Assembly (NCBI RefSeq): GCF_001611795.1
Contig: NZ_CP015098.1
Span: 7,068,001 to 7,132,000, forward strand
Direction of reading: 5' to 3'
Source: Streptomyces qaidamensis
GTDB taxonomy: Bacteria > Actinomycetota > Actinomycetes > Streptomycetales > Streptomycetaceae
Length of the DNA stretch: 64,000 bases
A program made the position numbers and the translations under genes. Positions 31,377 through 39,560 of the stretch are shown one piece after another. How positions within the stretch are numbered: position 1 is the first letter of the stretch; every line of letters begins with the position of its first letter. Below the pieces are notes generated by a model that was not told the DNA's origin, ran no database searches, and saw only the letters and a list, made by a program, of their open reading frames with translations.

Positions 31377-32246
31377 TCAGGCCTGCCAGGTCCCGGCCGC
31401 GGCCTCCTCGCGCACGAAGTCGCCGAAGTCCCGGGGCGCCCGGCCCAGCACCTCACGCACGCCGTCCGAGAGATGCGCGTTGCGGCCGTCGAGGAGCGTG
31501 CCGAAGATCTCCGTCATCCCCGCCACCTCCTCCGGCGGCACCCCGAACCCGGCCAGCGCCTCGCCGTAGTCCCGCGTCGAGACGGCCCGGTACGTCAGCG
31601 GGCGCCCCGTCACCCCGGCGATCTCCGCGACAGCCTCCCCGAAGGTCAGCAGCCGGGCCCCGGAGAGGGTGAGGACCCGCTCCGCATACCGGTCGCCGGA
31701 GGTCAGCACGCTCACCACCACGTCCGCGATGTCCCGCACGTCGAGGAACGGCTCGCGCACCTCGTCGGCCGGGAACACCAGCTCGCCGCGCTCCCGCAGC
31801 TCCGCCACCAGCGGCCCCTCACTGAAGTTCTGCGCGAACCAGGCCGCCCGCACCACCGTCCAGGCCGCCCCCGAGGCGCGCAGTGCCTCCTCGGTGGGCA
31901 GGGCCTGGTCCTCGCCCCGCGCGGACAGCAGCACCAGCCGCCGCACCCCGAGCCCGACCGCCTCCTGTGCGAGCGCGCCGACCACCTCCGAGGCACCGGG
32001 GGCGCCGACGTCCGAGGGGTGGGCGAGGTACGCCGCGTCGGCGCCGCGCAGGGTGTCCGCCCAGGTCGAGGCGTCCCACCAGTCGAAGCCCGTCGCCCGT
32101 GAAGCCGCCCGGACCGTGAGCCCGGCCGCCTTCGCGGCCCGCGCCACCCGGCTCCCGGTACGCCCCGTGGCCCCCGTCACCACCACCGTCCTGACCTGTG
32201 TGTTCCGTGCAGTGTTCCGTGTCGCGTTGTCCGCCGTGTTCGTCAT
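31377..32246 (-). CDS. NmrA-like NAD(P)-binding reductase
   Basis: A 289-residue atypical short-chain dehydrogenase. The Rossmann motif VVVTGATGRTGSRVARAAKAAG is at residues 20-41, and ADAAYLAHPSD and RRLVLLSARGEDQALP follow as in NmrA/HSCARG-type proteins; the second half includes PFLDVRDIADVVVSVL and a C-terminal substrate region. It lacks a clear Tyr-x3-Lys, as usual in this group, so it may sense redox cofactor or reduce a quinone. The N-terminus has a low-complexity Asn/Thr run (NTADNATRNTARNT). Divergent from an AraC-type regulator 81 nt away, a common regulator-target arrangement. Confidence 0.85.
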   Translation of the reverse strand: MTNTADNATRNTARNTQVRTVVVTGATGRTGSRVARAAKAAGLTVRAASRATGFDWWDASTWADTLRGADAAYLAHPSDVGAPGASEVVGALAQEAVGLGVRRLVLLSARGEDQALPTEEALRASGAAWTVVRAAWFAQNFSEGPLVAELRERGELVFPADEVREPFLDVRDIADVVVSVLTSGDRYAERVLTLSGARLLTFGEAVAEIAGVTGRPLTYRAVSTRDYGEALAGFGVPPEEVAGMTEIFGTLLDGRNAHLSDGVREVLGRAPRDFGDFVREEAAAGTWQA

Positions 32247-32327
32247 GCCGTCGAGTCAACTGCCGTACGCCGCACGGAACCATCGCTGAACGGCTCATTC
32301 CCATGCGCCCGCGTCTACGCTGGCCGC

Positions 32328-33263
32328 ATGGACCCCATTGCCGGTCTGCTGGAGGGGCCCCGCGCGCGGGGCGCGTTCATGATCAGGGCCTGCTTCGACC
32401 CGCCGTGGGCGGTACGCGTGGAGGACCGGGCCCCGCTCACCGTGATGCTCGTCGTCCGCGGCGAGGCCTGGATCGTCCCCGACCGGGGCGAGCAGACGTG
32501 CCTGAAGGCCGGGGACCTCGCCATCGCCCGCGGCCCGGACCCGTACACCTGCGCCGACGCCCCCGGCACGGCACCGCAGGCGGTGATCCTGCCGCACCAG
32601 GAGTGCCGCTACCCCGACGGACGGCCCCTCAACGGCTCCATGGACCTGGGCGTGCGTACCTGGGGCGAGCGGCTCGACGGGGACACCGTGATGCTGATCG
32701 GCACCTACCCGATGCGGGGCGAGGCCGGCGGACGGCTGCTGGACGCCCTGCCGCCGCTGCTCAGCCTCACGTCCGAGGTGTGGGACTGCCCGCTCACTCC
32801 GTACCTCACCGAGGAGATCGTCCGGGACGAGCCGGGGCAGGAGGTCGTCCTGGACCGGCTGCTGGACCTGCTGGTCATCGCCGCGCTGCGGGCCTGGTTC
32901 GCACGCCCCGAGGCGGAGGCACCGGCCTGGTACCGGGCCCTCGCCGACCCGGTCGTCGGCGGCGTGCTGCGCCTGCTCCAGGACGACCCGGCCCACCCCT
33001 GGACCGTCGCCTCGCTGGCCGCGAAGGCCGGGGTGTCCCGAGCGGCGCTGGCCCGCCGCTTCACCGCCCTGGTGGGCGAACCCCCGATGACCCACCTGAC
33101 CGGCTGGCGCCTCGCCCTCGCCGCCGACCGCCTGCGCGACTCCGCCGACACCCTCGACGCGGTGGCCCGCAGGGTGGGCTACGGCAGCGCCTTCGCCCTG
33201 TCGACGGCGTTCAAGCGCGTGTACGGGGTGAGCCCGGTGGAGTACCGGGGGCGGGCGGCGTAG
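32328..33263 (+). CDS. AraC-family transcriptional regulator (cupin sensor)
   Basis: A 311-residue regulator. The N-terminal cupin (residues about 5-180, PLTVMLVVRGEAWIVPDRGEQTCLKAGDLAIARGPDPYTCAD) is of the AraC-binding type common in oxidoreductase regulators. The C-terminal two-helix-turn-helix domain spans about 205-305: WTVASLAAKAGVSRAALARRFTALVGEPPMTHLTGWRLALAADRL and LDAVARRVGYGSAFALSTAFKRVYGVSPVEYR. The ATG lies 7 nt after TACGCT (32316-32321), suggesting a leaderless transcript. It is divergent from the NmrA-like reductase and probably controls it. Confidence 0.92.
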   Translation: MDPIAGLLEGPRARGAFMIRACFDPPWAVRVEDRAPLTVMLVVRGEAWIVPDRGEQTCLKAGDLAIARGPDPYTCADAPGTAPQAVILPHQECRYPDGRPLNGSMDLGVRTWGERLDGDTVMLIGTYPMRGEAGGRLLDALPPLLSLTSEVWDCPLTPYLTEEIVRDEPGQEVVLDRLLDLLVIAALRAWFARPEAEAPAWYRALADPVVGGVLRLLQDDPAHPWTVASLAAKAGVSRAALARRFTALVGEPPMTHLTGWRLALAADRLRDSADTLDAVARRVGYGSAFALSTAFKRVYGVSPVEYRGRAA

Positions 33264-33319
33264 CGGCACCGGCACTGATCCTCGCGCCCGTCGCCGCGGC
33301 ACGGCGTAGCCTGGCCCTC

Positions 33320-34009
33320 GTGTACGTGGAGCGGGCGTCGCGGCTGCCCGGGGCGGTCGTGTGGACCAACACCCCGTCGCGGACCGGGGTGGGGCGGGTC
33401 CTGCCCGACGGGTGCATGGATCTGCTGTGGCACGACGGGCGGCTGATGGTCGCCGGGCCCGACACCCGCGCCTACCTCCCGGACGGTGTGACCGGCCCCT
33501 GGGCCGGTGTCCGCTTCTACCCGAGCACGGCCCCCACGCTCCTGGGCGTGCCGGCGCACGAACTGCGCGACCGGCGCGTCGAGCTCGCGGACCTGTGGCC
33601 GGCCCCGCAGGTGCGGCGCATGTCCGACCGGGTGAACGCGGCCCCCGACCCGGCGAGCGGCCTGGAGGAGCTGGCGCTGCGGCTGGCGGCCGGTGCGGAA
33701 TCCCCCGACCCGCTGCTCCGGCAGATCGTCACCGCCCTCGACGCGGGCCGTCCGGTCGCCGCCACCGCTGACGAACTCGGCGTGGGAGCCCGCCGGTTGC
33801 ACCGCCGTTCGCTGTCCGCCTTCGGCTACGGCCCCAAGACCCTGGCCCGCATCCTGCGGCTGCGCCGCGCCCTCGCACTGGCCCGGGCCGGTGTGCCCTT
33901 CGCGGAGACGGCCGCCCGGGCCGGTTACGCCGACCAGGCCCATCTGGCCCGCGACGTGAGGGAGTTGGCGGGTCTGCCGCTGGGTGAGCTACTCGGCCGC
34001 GGCGGCTAG
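33320..34009 (+). CDS. AraC-type regulator with DUF6597-like sensor
   Basis: A 229-residue HTH regulator. The sensor half has RVLPDGCMDLLWHDGRLMVAGPDTRAYLPDG (residues about 24-55), characteristic of the DUF6597 sensor attached to AraC proteins. The C-terminal HTH includes ATADELGVGARRLHRRSLSAFGYGPKTLARILRLRRAL and FAETAARAGYADQAHLARDVRELAGLPLGEL. The GTG follows TAGCCT (33307-33312) by 7 nt, so it is probably leaderless. Its end overlaps the convergent VOC gene by 21 bp. The divergent or neighbouring target is not obvious. Confidence 0.88.
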   Translation: MYVERASRLPGAVVWTNTPSRTGVGRVLPDGCMDLLWHDGRLMVAGPDTRAYLPDGVTGPWAGVRFYPSTAPTLLGVPAHELRDRRVELADLWPAPQVRRMSDRVNAAPDPASGLEELALRLAAGAESPDPLLRQIVTALDAGRPVAATADELGVGARRLHRRSLSAFGYGPKTLARILRLRRALALARAGVPFAETAARAGYADQAHLARDVRELAGLPLGELLGRGG

Positions 34010-34393
34010 CGGGGCGAACAGGTCCACCCCGTTGCCGTCCGGGTCGTGCACCACGGCGTACCGCTGGCCCCAGAAGGCGTCCCACGGCTTGAGCTCGCCT
34101 TCACAGCCCGAGCCGACCAACTCGTCGTACAGCGCGTCCACCTCCTCCGGTCCGTCGCAGCGCAGGGCCAGCGAGGCCCGGCCACCGCCGGCGGGTGGCT
34201 GCCAACCGGGCAGGAAGGAGCGGACCGTTTCCTCGGTGTCGAGCAACAGCCGCAGCCCGCCGGGCAGTTCCGCCTCGGCATGAGGCTGGTTCTCGGCGCC
34301 GTCCGGGAAGGCGAACCCGATCCGGCGGTAGAACGCGACGGAGGCGGCCATGTCGGAGACGACCAGGCCGATGGCATCGAATCGTGCAGTCAT
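33989..34393 (-). CDS. VOC-family (glyoxalase-like) protein
   Basis: A 134-residue vicinal-oxygen-chelate protein, with the paired beta-alpha-beta3 modules: ARFDAIGLVVSDMAASVAFYRRIGFAF at the N-terminus and YAVVHDPDGNGVDLFAPL at the C-terminus. Metal ligands expected in active members (His/Glu) are only partly present, so it may bind rather than transform a ligand. The ATG is 6-7 nt after TACGGT, suggesting a leaderless transcript. It overlaps the convergent HTH gene by 21 bp. Confidence 0.88.
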   Translation of the reverse strand: MTARFDAIGLVVSDMAASVAFYRRIGFAFPDGAENQPHAEAELPGGLRLLLDTEETVRSFLPGWQPPAGGGRASLALRCDGPEEVDALYDELVGSGCEGELKPWDAFWGQRYAVVHDPDGNGVDLFAPLAAAAE

Positions 34394-34547
34394 GGAGCCA
34401 CCGTAGGCAGGCCGGCATCGCCCGGTCTTGAAGAAAACGGACGCCCCGACCGGACCCCTCGGGTGCCCGCCCACTGCGCCCGGCCCGAAAATTTCGGTCG
34501 CCACACGGCCCTCCCCTCAGGCCCCCGATCTCCTAGGTTCGGATCCC

Positions 34548-35201
34548 ATGGCGCCGCGACTGCTCGTCCACACCCGCACCACCGGCTACCGGCACGACTC
34601 CATCCCGGCCGGCATCGCCGCCCTGCGCACCCTCGGTGACTTCGAGGTCCACGCCACCGAGGACCCGGCCGCCCTCGAACAGCCCCTGGAGGCCTACGCG
34701 GCCGTGGTGTTCCTCTCCACCAGCGGCGAGATCCTCACCCCGGCCGGGCGGGAACGGCTCGCCGCGTACGTGGAGTCGGGCGGCGGCTTCGTGGGCGTGC
34801 ACGCGGCCGCCTGCACGGAGTACGACTGGCCGTACTACGGCGGACTGCTGGGCGCGCGGTTCGCCCGGCACCCGCTCCACCAGCCGGGCAAGGCCGTCGT
34901 CGAGGACCACGACCATCCGGCGACCCGGCACCTGCCCGCCGTCTGGGACTTCACCGACGAGTGGTACGACTTCCGTACCAACCCGCGCGGCAGGGTCCGC
35001 GTCCTGGCCACCGCCGACGAGTCCTCCTACGAGGGCGGCGGCATGGGCGCCGACCATCCGCTGGTCTGGTGCCGCGACCACGGCCAGGGCCGGGTCTTCT
35101 ACACGGCCCTCGGCCACGCCCGCGAGGCCTACGAGGACCCGGCCTTCCGCGCCCACCTCCTGGGCGGCATCACCTGGGCGGCCCGGCTCCCACCGCCCTG
35201 A
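34548..35201 (+). CDS. ThuA-like domain protein
   Basis: A 217-residue class-I-glutamine-amidotransferase-like protein of the ThuA (trehalose utilisation) family. Evidence: LLVHTRTTGYRHDSIPAGIAALR at the start, VVFLSTSGEILTPAGRERLAAYVESGGGFVGVHAAACTEYDWPYYGGLLGARFARHP (about residues 60-115), and the C-terminal HPLVWCRDHGQGRVFYTALGHAREAYEDPAFRAHLLGGITWA. No nucleophile elbow Cys is apparent at the usual glutaminase site. No signal peptide. It sits 9 nt after TAGGTT (34534-34539), so probably leaderless. No sugar genes adjoin it; the substrate is unknown. Confidence 0.88.
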   Translation: MAPRLLVHTRTTGYRHDSIPAGIAALRTLGDFEVHATEDPAALEQPLEAYAAVVFLSTSGEILTPAGRERLAAYVESGGGFVGVHAAACTEYDWPYYGGLLGARFARHPLHQPGKAVVEDHDHPATRHLPAVWDFTDEWYDFRTNPRGRVRVLATADESSYEGGGMGADHPLVWCRDHGQGRVFYTALGHAREAYEDPAFRAHLLGGITWAARLPPP

Positions 35202-35441
35202 CCGCGCCAGGACGCCGCTGCCGCGCCTACCGCCGTCGGCCCCCGGCCCGGGCGGTTCCCCGGCGGCCCGCCCCCGGCCGGGACGCCGCCGCACCGCGCG
35301 TGAACCGTCCCAGGGCGGTCCGGGGACGCCGGCAGGGCTCGCCGCGGGTGCCGCCGGCCCGTGAGGCTGTGCCGTGCCAGACGAGACGGGCCGCCCCAGG
35401 GGAAACCCGCCGGGGGACGGCGGTTCGGAAAGGACAATCGC
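35202..35441. other. Intergenic region
   Basis: This 240-bp G+C-rich gap between the ThuA-like gene and the secreted peptidoglycan-binding-like gene shows no gene and no clear promoter boxes. A strong ribosome-binding site (AAAGGAC) lies at its end. Confidence 0.4.
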
Positions 35442-35981
35442 ATGAGCATGCGCAATCGGGCCGTGGCGATGGCGACGGCCATGATGCTGGGGGCCGGGGG
35501 GATGGGCATCGCCCTGGCTCCGGCGGCGAACGCCGCGCCCGCCTACTTCGGCATCGACGGCAAGGGTGCCGTGACCAACGACTGGGAGGACGAGGAGAAC
35601 CTCGGCGTCGACGCCTACTCCCGGGGCAACGCCGTCGCCCTGTGGGAGACCGTGCTGTGGGCGGACGGCGCCGAGTGGGAGGACGACGAGGGCGAGTGGC
35701 AGCCCTTCAGGAAGAGCCGGATCGACGGCTCCTTCGGTCCGGAGACCGAGTCGGCCACCCAGTGGTGGCAGAGCCGGCACAACCTCCCCGAGACCGACGG
35801 CACCGTCGACAGCGAGAGCTGGGACTTCGCCCAGACCCGGCTCCAGAGCCTCCCGGGCAACATCGTCCAGTACAAGGGCCTCGTGCGGAACGTCAACTTC
35901 AAGCGCGTGGGCGGCAAGTACCAGGTGAAGCTGAAGAACGTCGGGCCGTGGAAGTACGCCCACTACCGCACGGTCGGCTGA
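35442..35981 (+). CDS. Secreted peptidoglycan-binding-like protein
   Basis: A 179-residue exported protein. The signal peptide (MSMRNRAVAMATAMMLGAGGMGIALA) ends with cleavage near AANA-AP. The mature part contains the peptidoglycan-binding fold signature KSRIDGSFGPETESATQWWQSRHNLPETDGTVDSESWDFAQ (about residues 88-128), followed by a basic C-terminal domain (FKRVGGKYQVKLKNVG). The ribosome-binding site AAAGGAC sits 8 nt before the ATG. It converges with a membrane-anchored HTH protein gene, an arrangement suggesting a paired system for sensing or modifying the wall; that link is inference. Confidence 0.82.
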   Translation: MSMRNRAVAMATAMMLGAGGMGIALAPAANAAPAYFGIDGKGAVTNDWEDEENLGVDAYSRGNAVALWETVLWADGAEWEDDEGEWQPFRKSRIDGSFGPETESATQWWQSRHNLPETDGTVDSESWDFAQTRLQSLPGNIVQYKGLVRNVNFKRVGGKYQVKLKNVGPWKYAHYRTVG

Positions 35982-36018
35982 GCCGCACCGCCGCCGGGGG
36001 AGCGGCCGGCCGTGACGG

Positions 36019-36444
36019 TCACCCGCTCCCCGAGGGCAGCATCCACAACAGCCCGGCCAGCAGCACGACGATGACCCCGAACGACACCAGGGCCGCCGCC
36101 CGCCAGCGCCGGTACTCGGCACCGGCCGGCGGCGCGTCCGCCATCGGCCCCGCGGGCCCGGCCGCCACCGGCACCCCGTGGGGCCACGTCGTGTCGGCCA
36201 GATCCCACAGCGCCAGCAGCCGCGCCTGGTCGGCCCCCGCCACCCGGCACAGCGCCTGCACCGCTCCCCGCGGCGGCTGCTTGGCCCCGCTGAGATACCG
36301 CTGCCACGACGACTTGCTGTAAGCGGTCCGCCGGGCCAGCTCGGCGAGGCTCAGCCCGGTGCGGTCCTTCAGGGCCCGCAGCTGCTCGACCAGGTGCCGC
36401 GCCTCCCTCGGCAGTACGTCCGGAAGCGGCCGCCAGCGTGTCAT
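36019..36444 (-). CDS. Membrane-anchored helix-turn-helix protein
   Basis: A 141-residue protein with an N-terminal XRE-type HTH (about residues 10-65: EARHLVEQLRALKDRTGLSLAELARRTAYSKSSWQRYLSGAKQPP) and a single C-terminal membrane span (about 113-135: WRAAALVSFGVIVVLLAGLLWML). The outside tail is only a few residues. HTH-plus-span proteins of this kind are frequent in Streptomyces; they may act as tethered regulators or cytoskeletal (RodZ-like) proteins. The ATG was chosen over an earlier one at 36486 because the HTH begins immediately after it. Convergent with the secreted peptidoglycan-binding-like gene. Confidence 0.8.
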   Translation of the reverse strand: MTRWRPLPDVLPREARHLVEQLRALKDRTGLSLAELARRTAYSKSSWQRYLSGAKQPPRGAVQALCRVAGADQARLLALWDLADTTWPHGVPVAAGPAGPMADAPPAGAEYRRWRAAALVSFGVIVVLLAGLLWMLPSGSG

Positions 36445-36643
36445 GGTCGTCCCCCCACAGCTCGCCGCCGCCCCGCCCCCGGACACCGGCCCCTCCCCAC
36501 CGCACCGTTCGACGCCGGCCCGTCCCGGCCAGTTCCCCCCAATGGCGGGCGCGCGACGCGCACGAGGGGTGTGCGGCAGATGCCCGCACGACCACGGGCC
36601 GGCCCTGTGCGCCGGTCGGTGACGAGGCGGCCGGGAGGAGCCG

Positions 36644-37687
36644 CTACGCGCGCGGCGCCGCCGTACTCGCCCGTTCCACCAGCCGCGTCGACAGCTCGGT
36701 GCGCGTGCTCTCGGGACGGTGCCCGTCCATCATGCGCAGCAGCGACCGCAGGGCCGTCGCGGCCATCTCGGACAGCGGCTGGCGGACGGTGGTCAGGGCG
36801 GGGGAGGCCCAGCGGGCCTCGGGCAGGTCGTCGAAGCCGACCACACTGATGTCGTCCGGCACCCCCAACCCCCTTTCGGCCAGAGCCTCGTAGACACCCA
36901 GCGCCATCCGGTCCGAGCAGACGAAGACGGCGGTCGGCGGCTCGGGCAGGTCGAGGAGTTCCAGCATGCGGCGGTGGGCCACGCTCTCGTCGAAACCGGC
37001 GTGCCGGACGTACTCGGCGCGGTGCCGGACCCCCGCCGAGGCGAGCGCCGAACGGTATCCGGCGACCCGCGCGCTGCTGCACATCGTGCGCCGTGGACCG
37101 GCGATGACCGCGATCCTCTCGTGGCCCAGGGACAGCAGATGCTCCGTGGCGGTCAGACCGCCCTGCCAGGTCGCGGCGCCCACCGACACCACGCCCTCCG
37201 GCGGTTCCTGCACCGGGTCGATCATCACGAACGGTATGCGGTGCTGCTCCAGCCACGCGTACTGCGAGTCGCTGAGCTCGGCCAGGTTGAACAGGACCCC
37301 GGAGGAACCGCGGGCGACCAGCTTGTCGAGCCAGCCGCGCTCCGGGCGGCCGACCCGGGAGCGGATCAGGGCCGCCGACACCACGACCTCCAGGCCCGCG
37401 TCGTGCGCCGCGTCCTCCACCCCGTGCAGCACCGCGCCCGACCAGGAACTCTCCAGCGAGTGCACGACCAGATCGACCAGCCGGGGTGCCTTCGCCGCGT
37501 CGAAGCGGGGTCTGCGCACGTACCCGAGCCGGTCGAGTGCCTCGGTGACGCGGCGGCGGGTCTCCGGTGCCACGTCCTCGCGGCCGTTGACCACCTTCGA
37601 CGCGGTCGGCACCGATACCCCCGCCTCGCGCGCCACGACCGCCAGCGTCGGACCGGCAGCCACGCTCGCACTCGCCGTACGGACCAT
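36644..37687 (-). CDS. LacI-family regulator of the xyloside operon
   Basis: A 347-residue repressor. The HTH is at residues about 14-40 (LAVVAREAGVSVPTASKVVNGREDVAPETRRRV), the hinge follows, and the periplasmic-binding-like sensor spans about 70-340 (GVLFNLAELSDSQYAWLEQHRIPFVMID, PPTAVFVCSDRMALGVYEALAERGLGVPDDISVVGFDDLPEARWASPALTTVRQPL). It resembles Streptomyces regulators of xylan and xyloside use (BxlR/XlnR type). It is last in the operon after the GH43 gene, with operator-like motifs in its upstream gap, so it likely controls both itself and the transporter and glycosidase. Confidence 0.88.
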   Translation of the reverse strand: MVRTASASVAAGPTLAVVAREAGVSVPTASKVVNGREDVAPETRRRVTEALDRLGYVRRPRFDAAKAPRLVDLVVHSLESSWSGAVLHGVEDAAHDAGLEVVVSAALIRSRVGRPERGWLDKLVARGSSGVLFNLAELSDSQYAWLEQHRIPFVMIDPVQEPPEGVVSVGAATWQGGLTATEHLLSLGHERIAVIAGPRRTMCSSARVAGYRSALASAGVRHRAEYVRHAGFDESVAHRRMLELLDLPEPPTAVFVCSDRMALGVYEALAERGLGVPDDISVVGFDDLPEARWASPALTTVRQPLSEMAATALRSLLRMMDGHRPESTRTELSTRLVERASTAAPRA

Positions 37688-37873
37688 CGGGAACCCACCT
37701 CTCCGGCCCGCCCGAGGGCCGTGGAAAGTTTCGACCAGCTCTGCGCACGGCGGACACGGGGGACCGCCGGGCAGAAAGCGCTTCCTACTGTAGGTGCGGC
37801 ACAGGACGGGTGGAAGAGAAGTGAATTCATCGCATGACGCCGGTCAAAACTTTCGAAACCCCGAACACCTCGC
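37688..37873 (-). promoter_or_regulatory. Control region of the LacI gene with operator motifs
   Basis: Within the 186-bp gap lie three symmetric elements: GGAAAGTTTCGA (37723-37734, the reverse of TCGAAACTTTCC), the CRE-like AAGCGCTT (37776-37783) and TTTCGAAA (37851-37858, within AAAACTTTCGAAACC). A -10-like TACAGT (minus, 37792-37787) sits just above AAGCGCTT. The CGAAA/TTTCG pattern is like operators described for Streptomyces xyloside repressors; autoregulation by the adjacent LacI protein is inferred. Confidence 0.55.
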
Positions 37874-39466
37874 TCAGCAGGGTGTGCAGGTCAGCCGAAA
37901 CCCGGTGAAGTCCGCCGTGAACGCCGCGTCCACGAGGTCCCGGGCGTGGATCCCCGCCATCGCTCCCGTGAACCGCAGCCGGGAGCCGTGGTCGTCGGAC
38001 AGCCGGCCGAAGTCCAGCGCCGGCCCGACCGCCGCGCGCACCCCGTCGCGTACATACCAGAAACGCGCGTCGGCCCCCTCCACTGTCACCCCCAGCGTCA
38101 CCGGCCCGTCCGGCGACACGTCGACGACAGCGGCCTGCCGCATGCCGTCCTCGTCGCGTTCGACGAGGCTGAGCACCGTACGGCCGGGAGTCCCGTCCCA
38201 CTGCTGGCCGCGCTGCGGCTCGCCCTCCGGCTCCGCCCACGTCAGGTCCAGGGCGAGATACGCCTCGGGGTTGTACCAGAGCACCAGCCCGGCCGCCTGC
38301 GTGAAGGTGACGGGCCGTGCCTCGACGGTCACTTCGGCCTCCGCACGGTGCTCGGTGACGCGCTGGGCGAGCAGGCCGGGCGCCCACCGGGACTCCGGCC
38401 CGTGCCGGCCGCGCAGCCGGATCCAGCCCGGCCGGGTCGTGGTGTCGGCCCAGGACGGGTCCGGCGGTTCGCGCAGGGTGCTCCACGGCCAGGACAGATC
38501 CTCCGGCGGTGCGGCCGGCGGCAGCGGGTGCGGCCGCGTCGCCACGTCGACCTCGACCGCGGGGTGCCAGCCCCCCTGCCGCAGCCGGGGCCAGCCCTCC
38601 GCGTCCCAGGTCACCGCCTGGATCGCGGTCTCCCGGCCGAGCGTGCAGCGGCGGCCCCGCGGGGTGCGCAGCGGACGGGCCGTCAGATGGCTGAGCAGCC
38701 ACTGCCCGTCCGGCGTCTCCACCAGTTCGCCGTGCCCCGCCTTCTGCAAGGGCACCTCCGGGTCGTCCCGGGTCGTCAGCAGCGGCCGTGCGTCGAGTTC
38801 GTAGGGCCCCGTCAGCTCCTTGCCGCGGGCCACCCGCACCCCGTGCTCCCAGCCGGTGCCGCCCTCCGCCAGCAGCAGGTAGTACCAGCCGTCGCGCCGC
38901 AGCAGTTTCGGCCCCTCGATCAACCGGTCGTGCCGGAGCAGCAGACGTGTCCCGCCGACGGGCTCCAGCGTGTCCCGGTCCAGCTCCGTCACGACGATCC
39001 CCGCGAACCGCTCGCCCCCCGGCCGGTGGTCGTTCTGCAGGTTCAGCAGCCACAGCCGGCCGTCCTCGTGGAACAGGGCCGGATCGAAACCATGGCTCGC
39101 GACCCGGCGCGGAGCACTCCAGACGCTGTCGACCCGGGCGGCCGTCGAGACGTACGTGTCGAGGTCGAAGTACGGGGTGCCGACCGAGCGCACGACGGTG
39201 TACGTCGCCCAGAACCGTTCCCCGTCCCAGCTCAGCGACGGGGCCCAGACGCCGCCCGAGTCGGGCACACCGGCCAGCGAGTGCCGCGGAACCGCTCCCC
39301 GGACGTGACCCGCGTACTCCCAGTGGGCCAGGTCCCGGGAGCGGTGAATCGGGATGGTCGGAAACCACTCGAAGGAACTGGTCGCCACGTAGTACCAGTC
39401 ATCCACCCGCACCAGCGACGGGTCGGGGGCGAAGCCGCGGAGGACGGGGTTGCGCAGGACGGTCAC
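37874..39466 (-). CDS. GH43-family glycoside hydrolase (xylosidase/arabinofuranosidase)
   Basis: A 530-residue intracellular enzyme of GH43: a five-bladed propeller (about residues 5-310) with the general base Asp in PVLRGFAPDPSLV (about residue 14), the middle Asp in GGVWAPSLSWDG/PYFDLDTYV region, and the acid Glu in LIEGPKLLRRDGWYYLLLAEGGTGWEHG (about residue 175). A C-terminal beta-sandwich (DUF1349-like) of the kind found in GH43 beta-xylosidases follows (about 330-525). Start: GTG giving M-TVLRNPVLRGFAPDPS, preceded by GGGAG; a longer form to 39520 is less likely. There is no signal peptide, so it cleaves imported oligosaccharides. Activity could be beta-xylosidase or alpha-arabinofuranosidase; sequence does not decide. 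Confidence 0.9.
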   Translation of the reverse strand: MTVLRNPVLRGFAPDPSLVRVDDWYYVATSSFEWFPTIPIHRSRDLAHWEYAGHVRGAVPRHSLAGVPDSGGVWAPSLSWDGERFWATYTVVRSVGTPYFDLDTYVSTAARVDSVWSAPRRVASHGFDPALFHEDGRLWLLNLQNDHRPGGERFAGIVVTELDRDTLEPVGGTRLLLRHDRLIEGPKLLRRDGWYYLLLAEGGTGWEHGVRVARGKELTGPYELDARPLLTTRDDPEVPLQKAGHGELVETPDGQWLLSHLTARPLRTPRGRRCTLGRETAIQAVTWDAEGWPRLRQGGWHPAVEVDVATRPHPLPPAAPPEDLSWPWSTLREPPDPSWADTTTRPGWIRLRGRHGPESRWAPGLLAQRVTEHRAEAEVTVEARPVTFTQAAGLVLWYNPEAYLALDLTWAEPEGEPQRGQQWDGTPGRTVLSLVERDEDGMRQAAVVDVSPDGPVTLGVTVEGADARFWYVRDGVRAAVGPALDFGRLSDDHGSRLRFTGAMAGIHARDLVDAAFTADFTGFRLTCTPC

Positions 39467-39560
39467 GCCAGGGCTCCCGGAGCGTCGGTCACCCTGGGGG
39501 CCGCAGGGAGTCAGGGTCACCTGCGGCCCCCAGGAGTCGGGGGATACGGGGGAAGGAGCA

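Noticed and set aside
34531..34547. GGTTCGGATCCC, resembling a tRNA T-loop
   Set aside because: No cloverleaf or acceptor stem around it; it is the -10 region and start of the ThuA-like gene.
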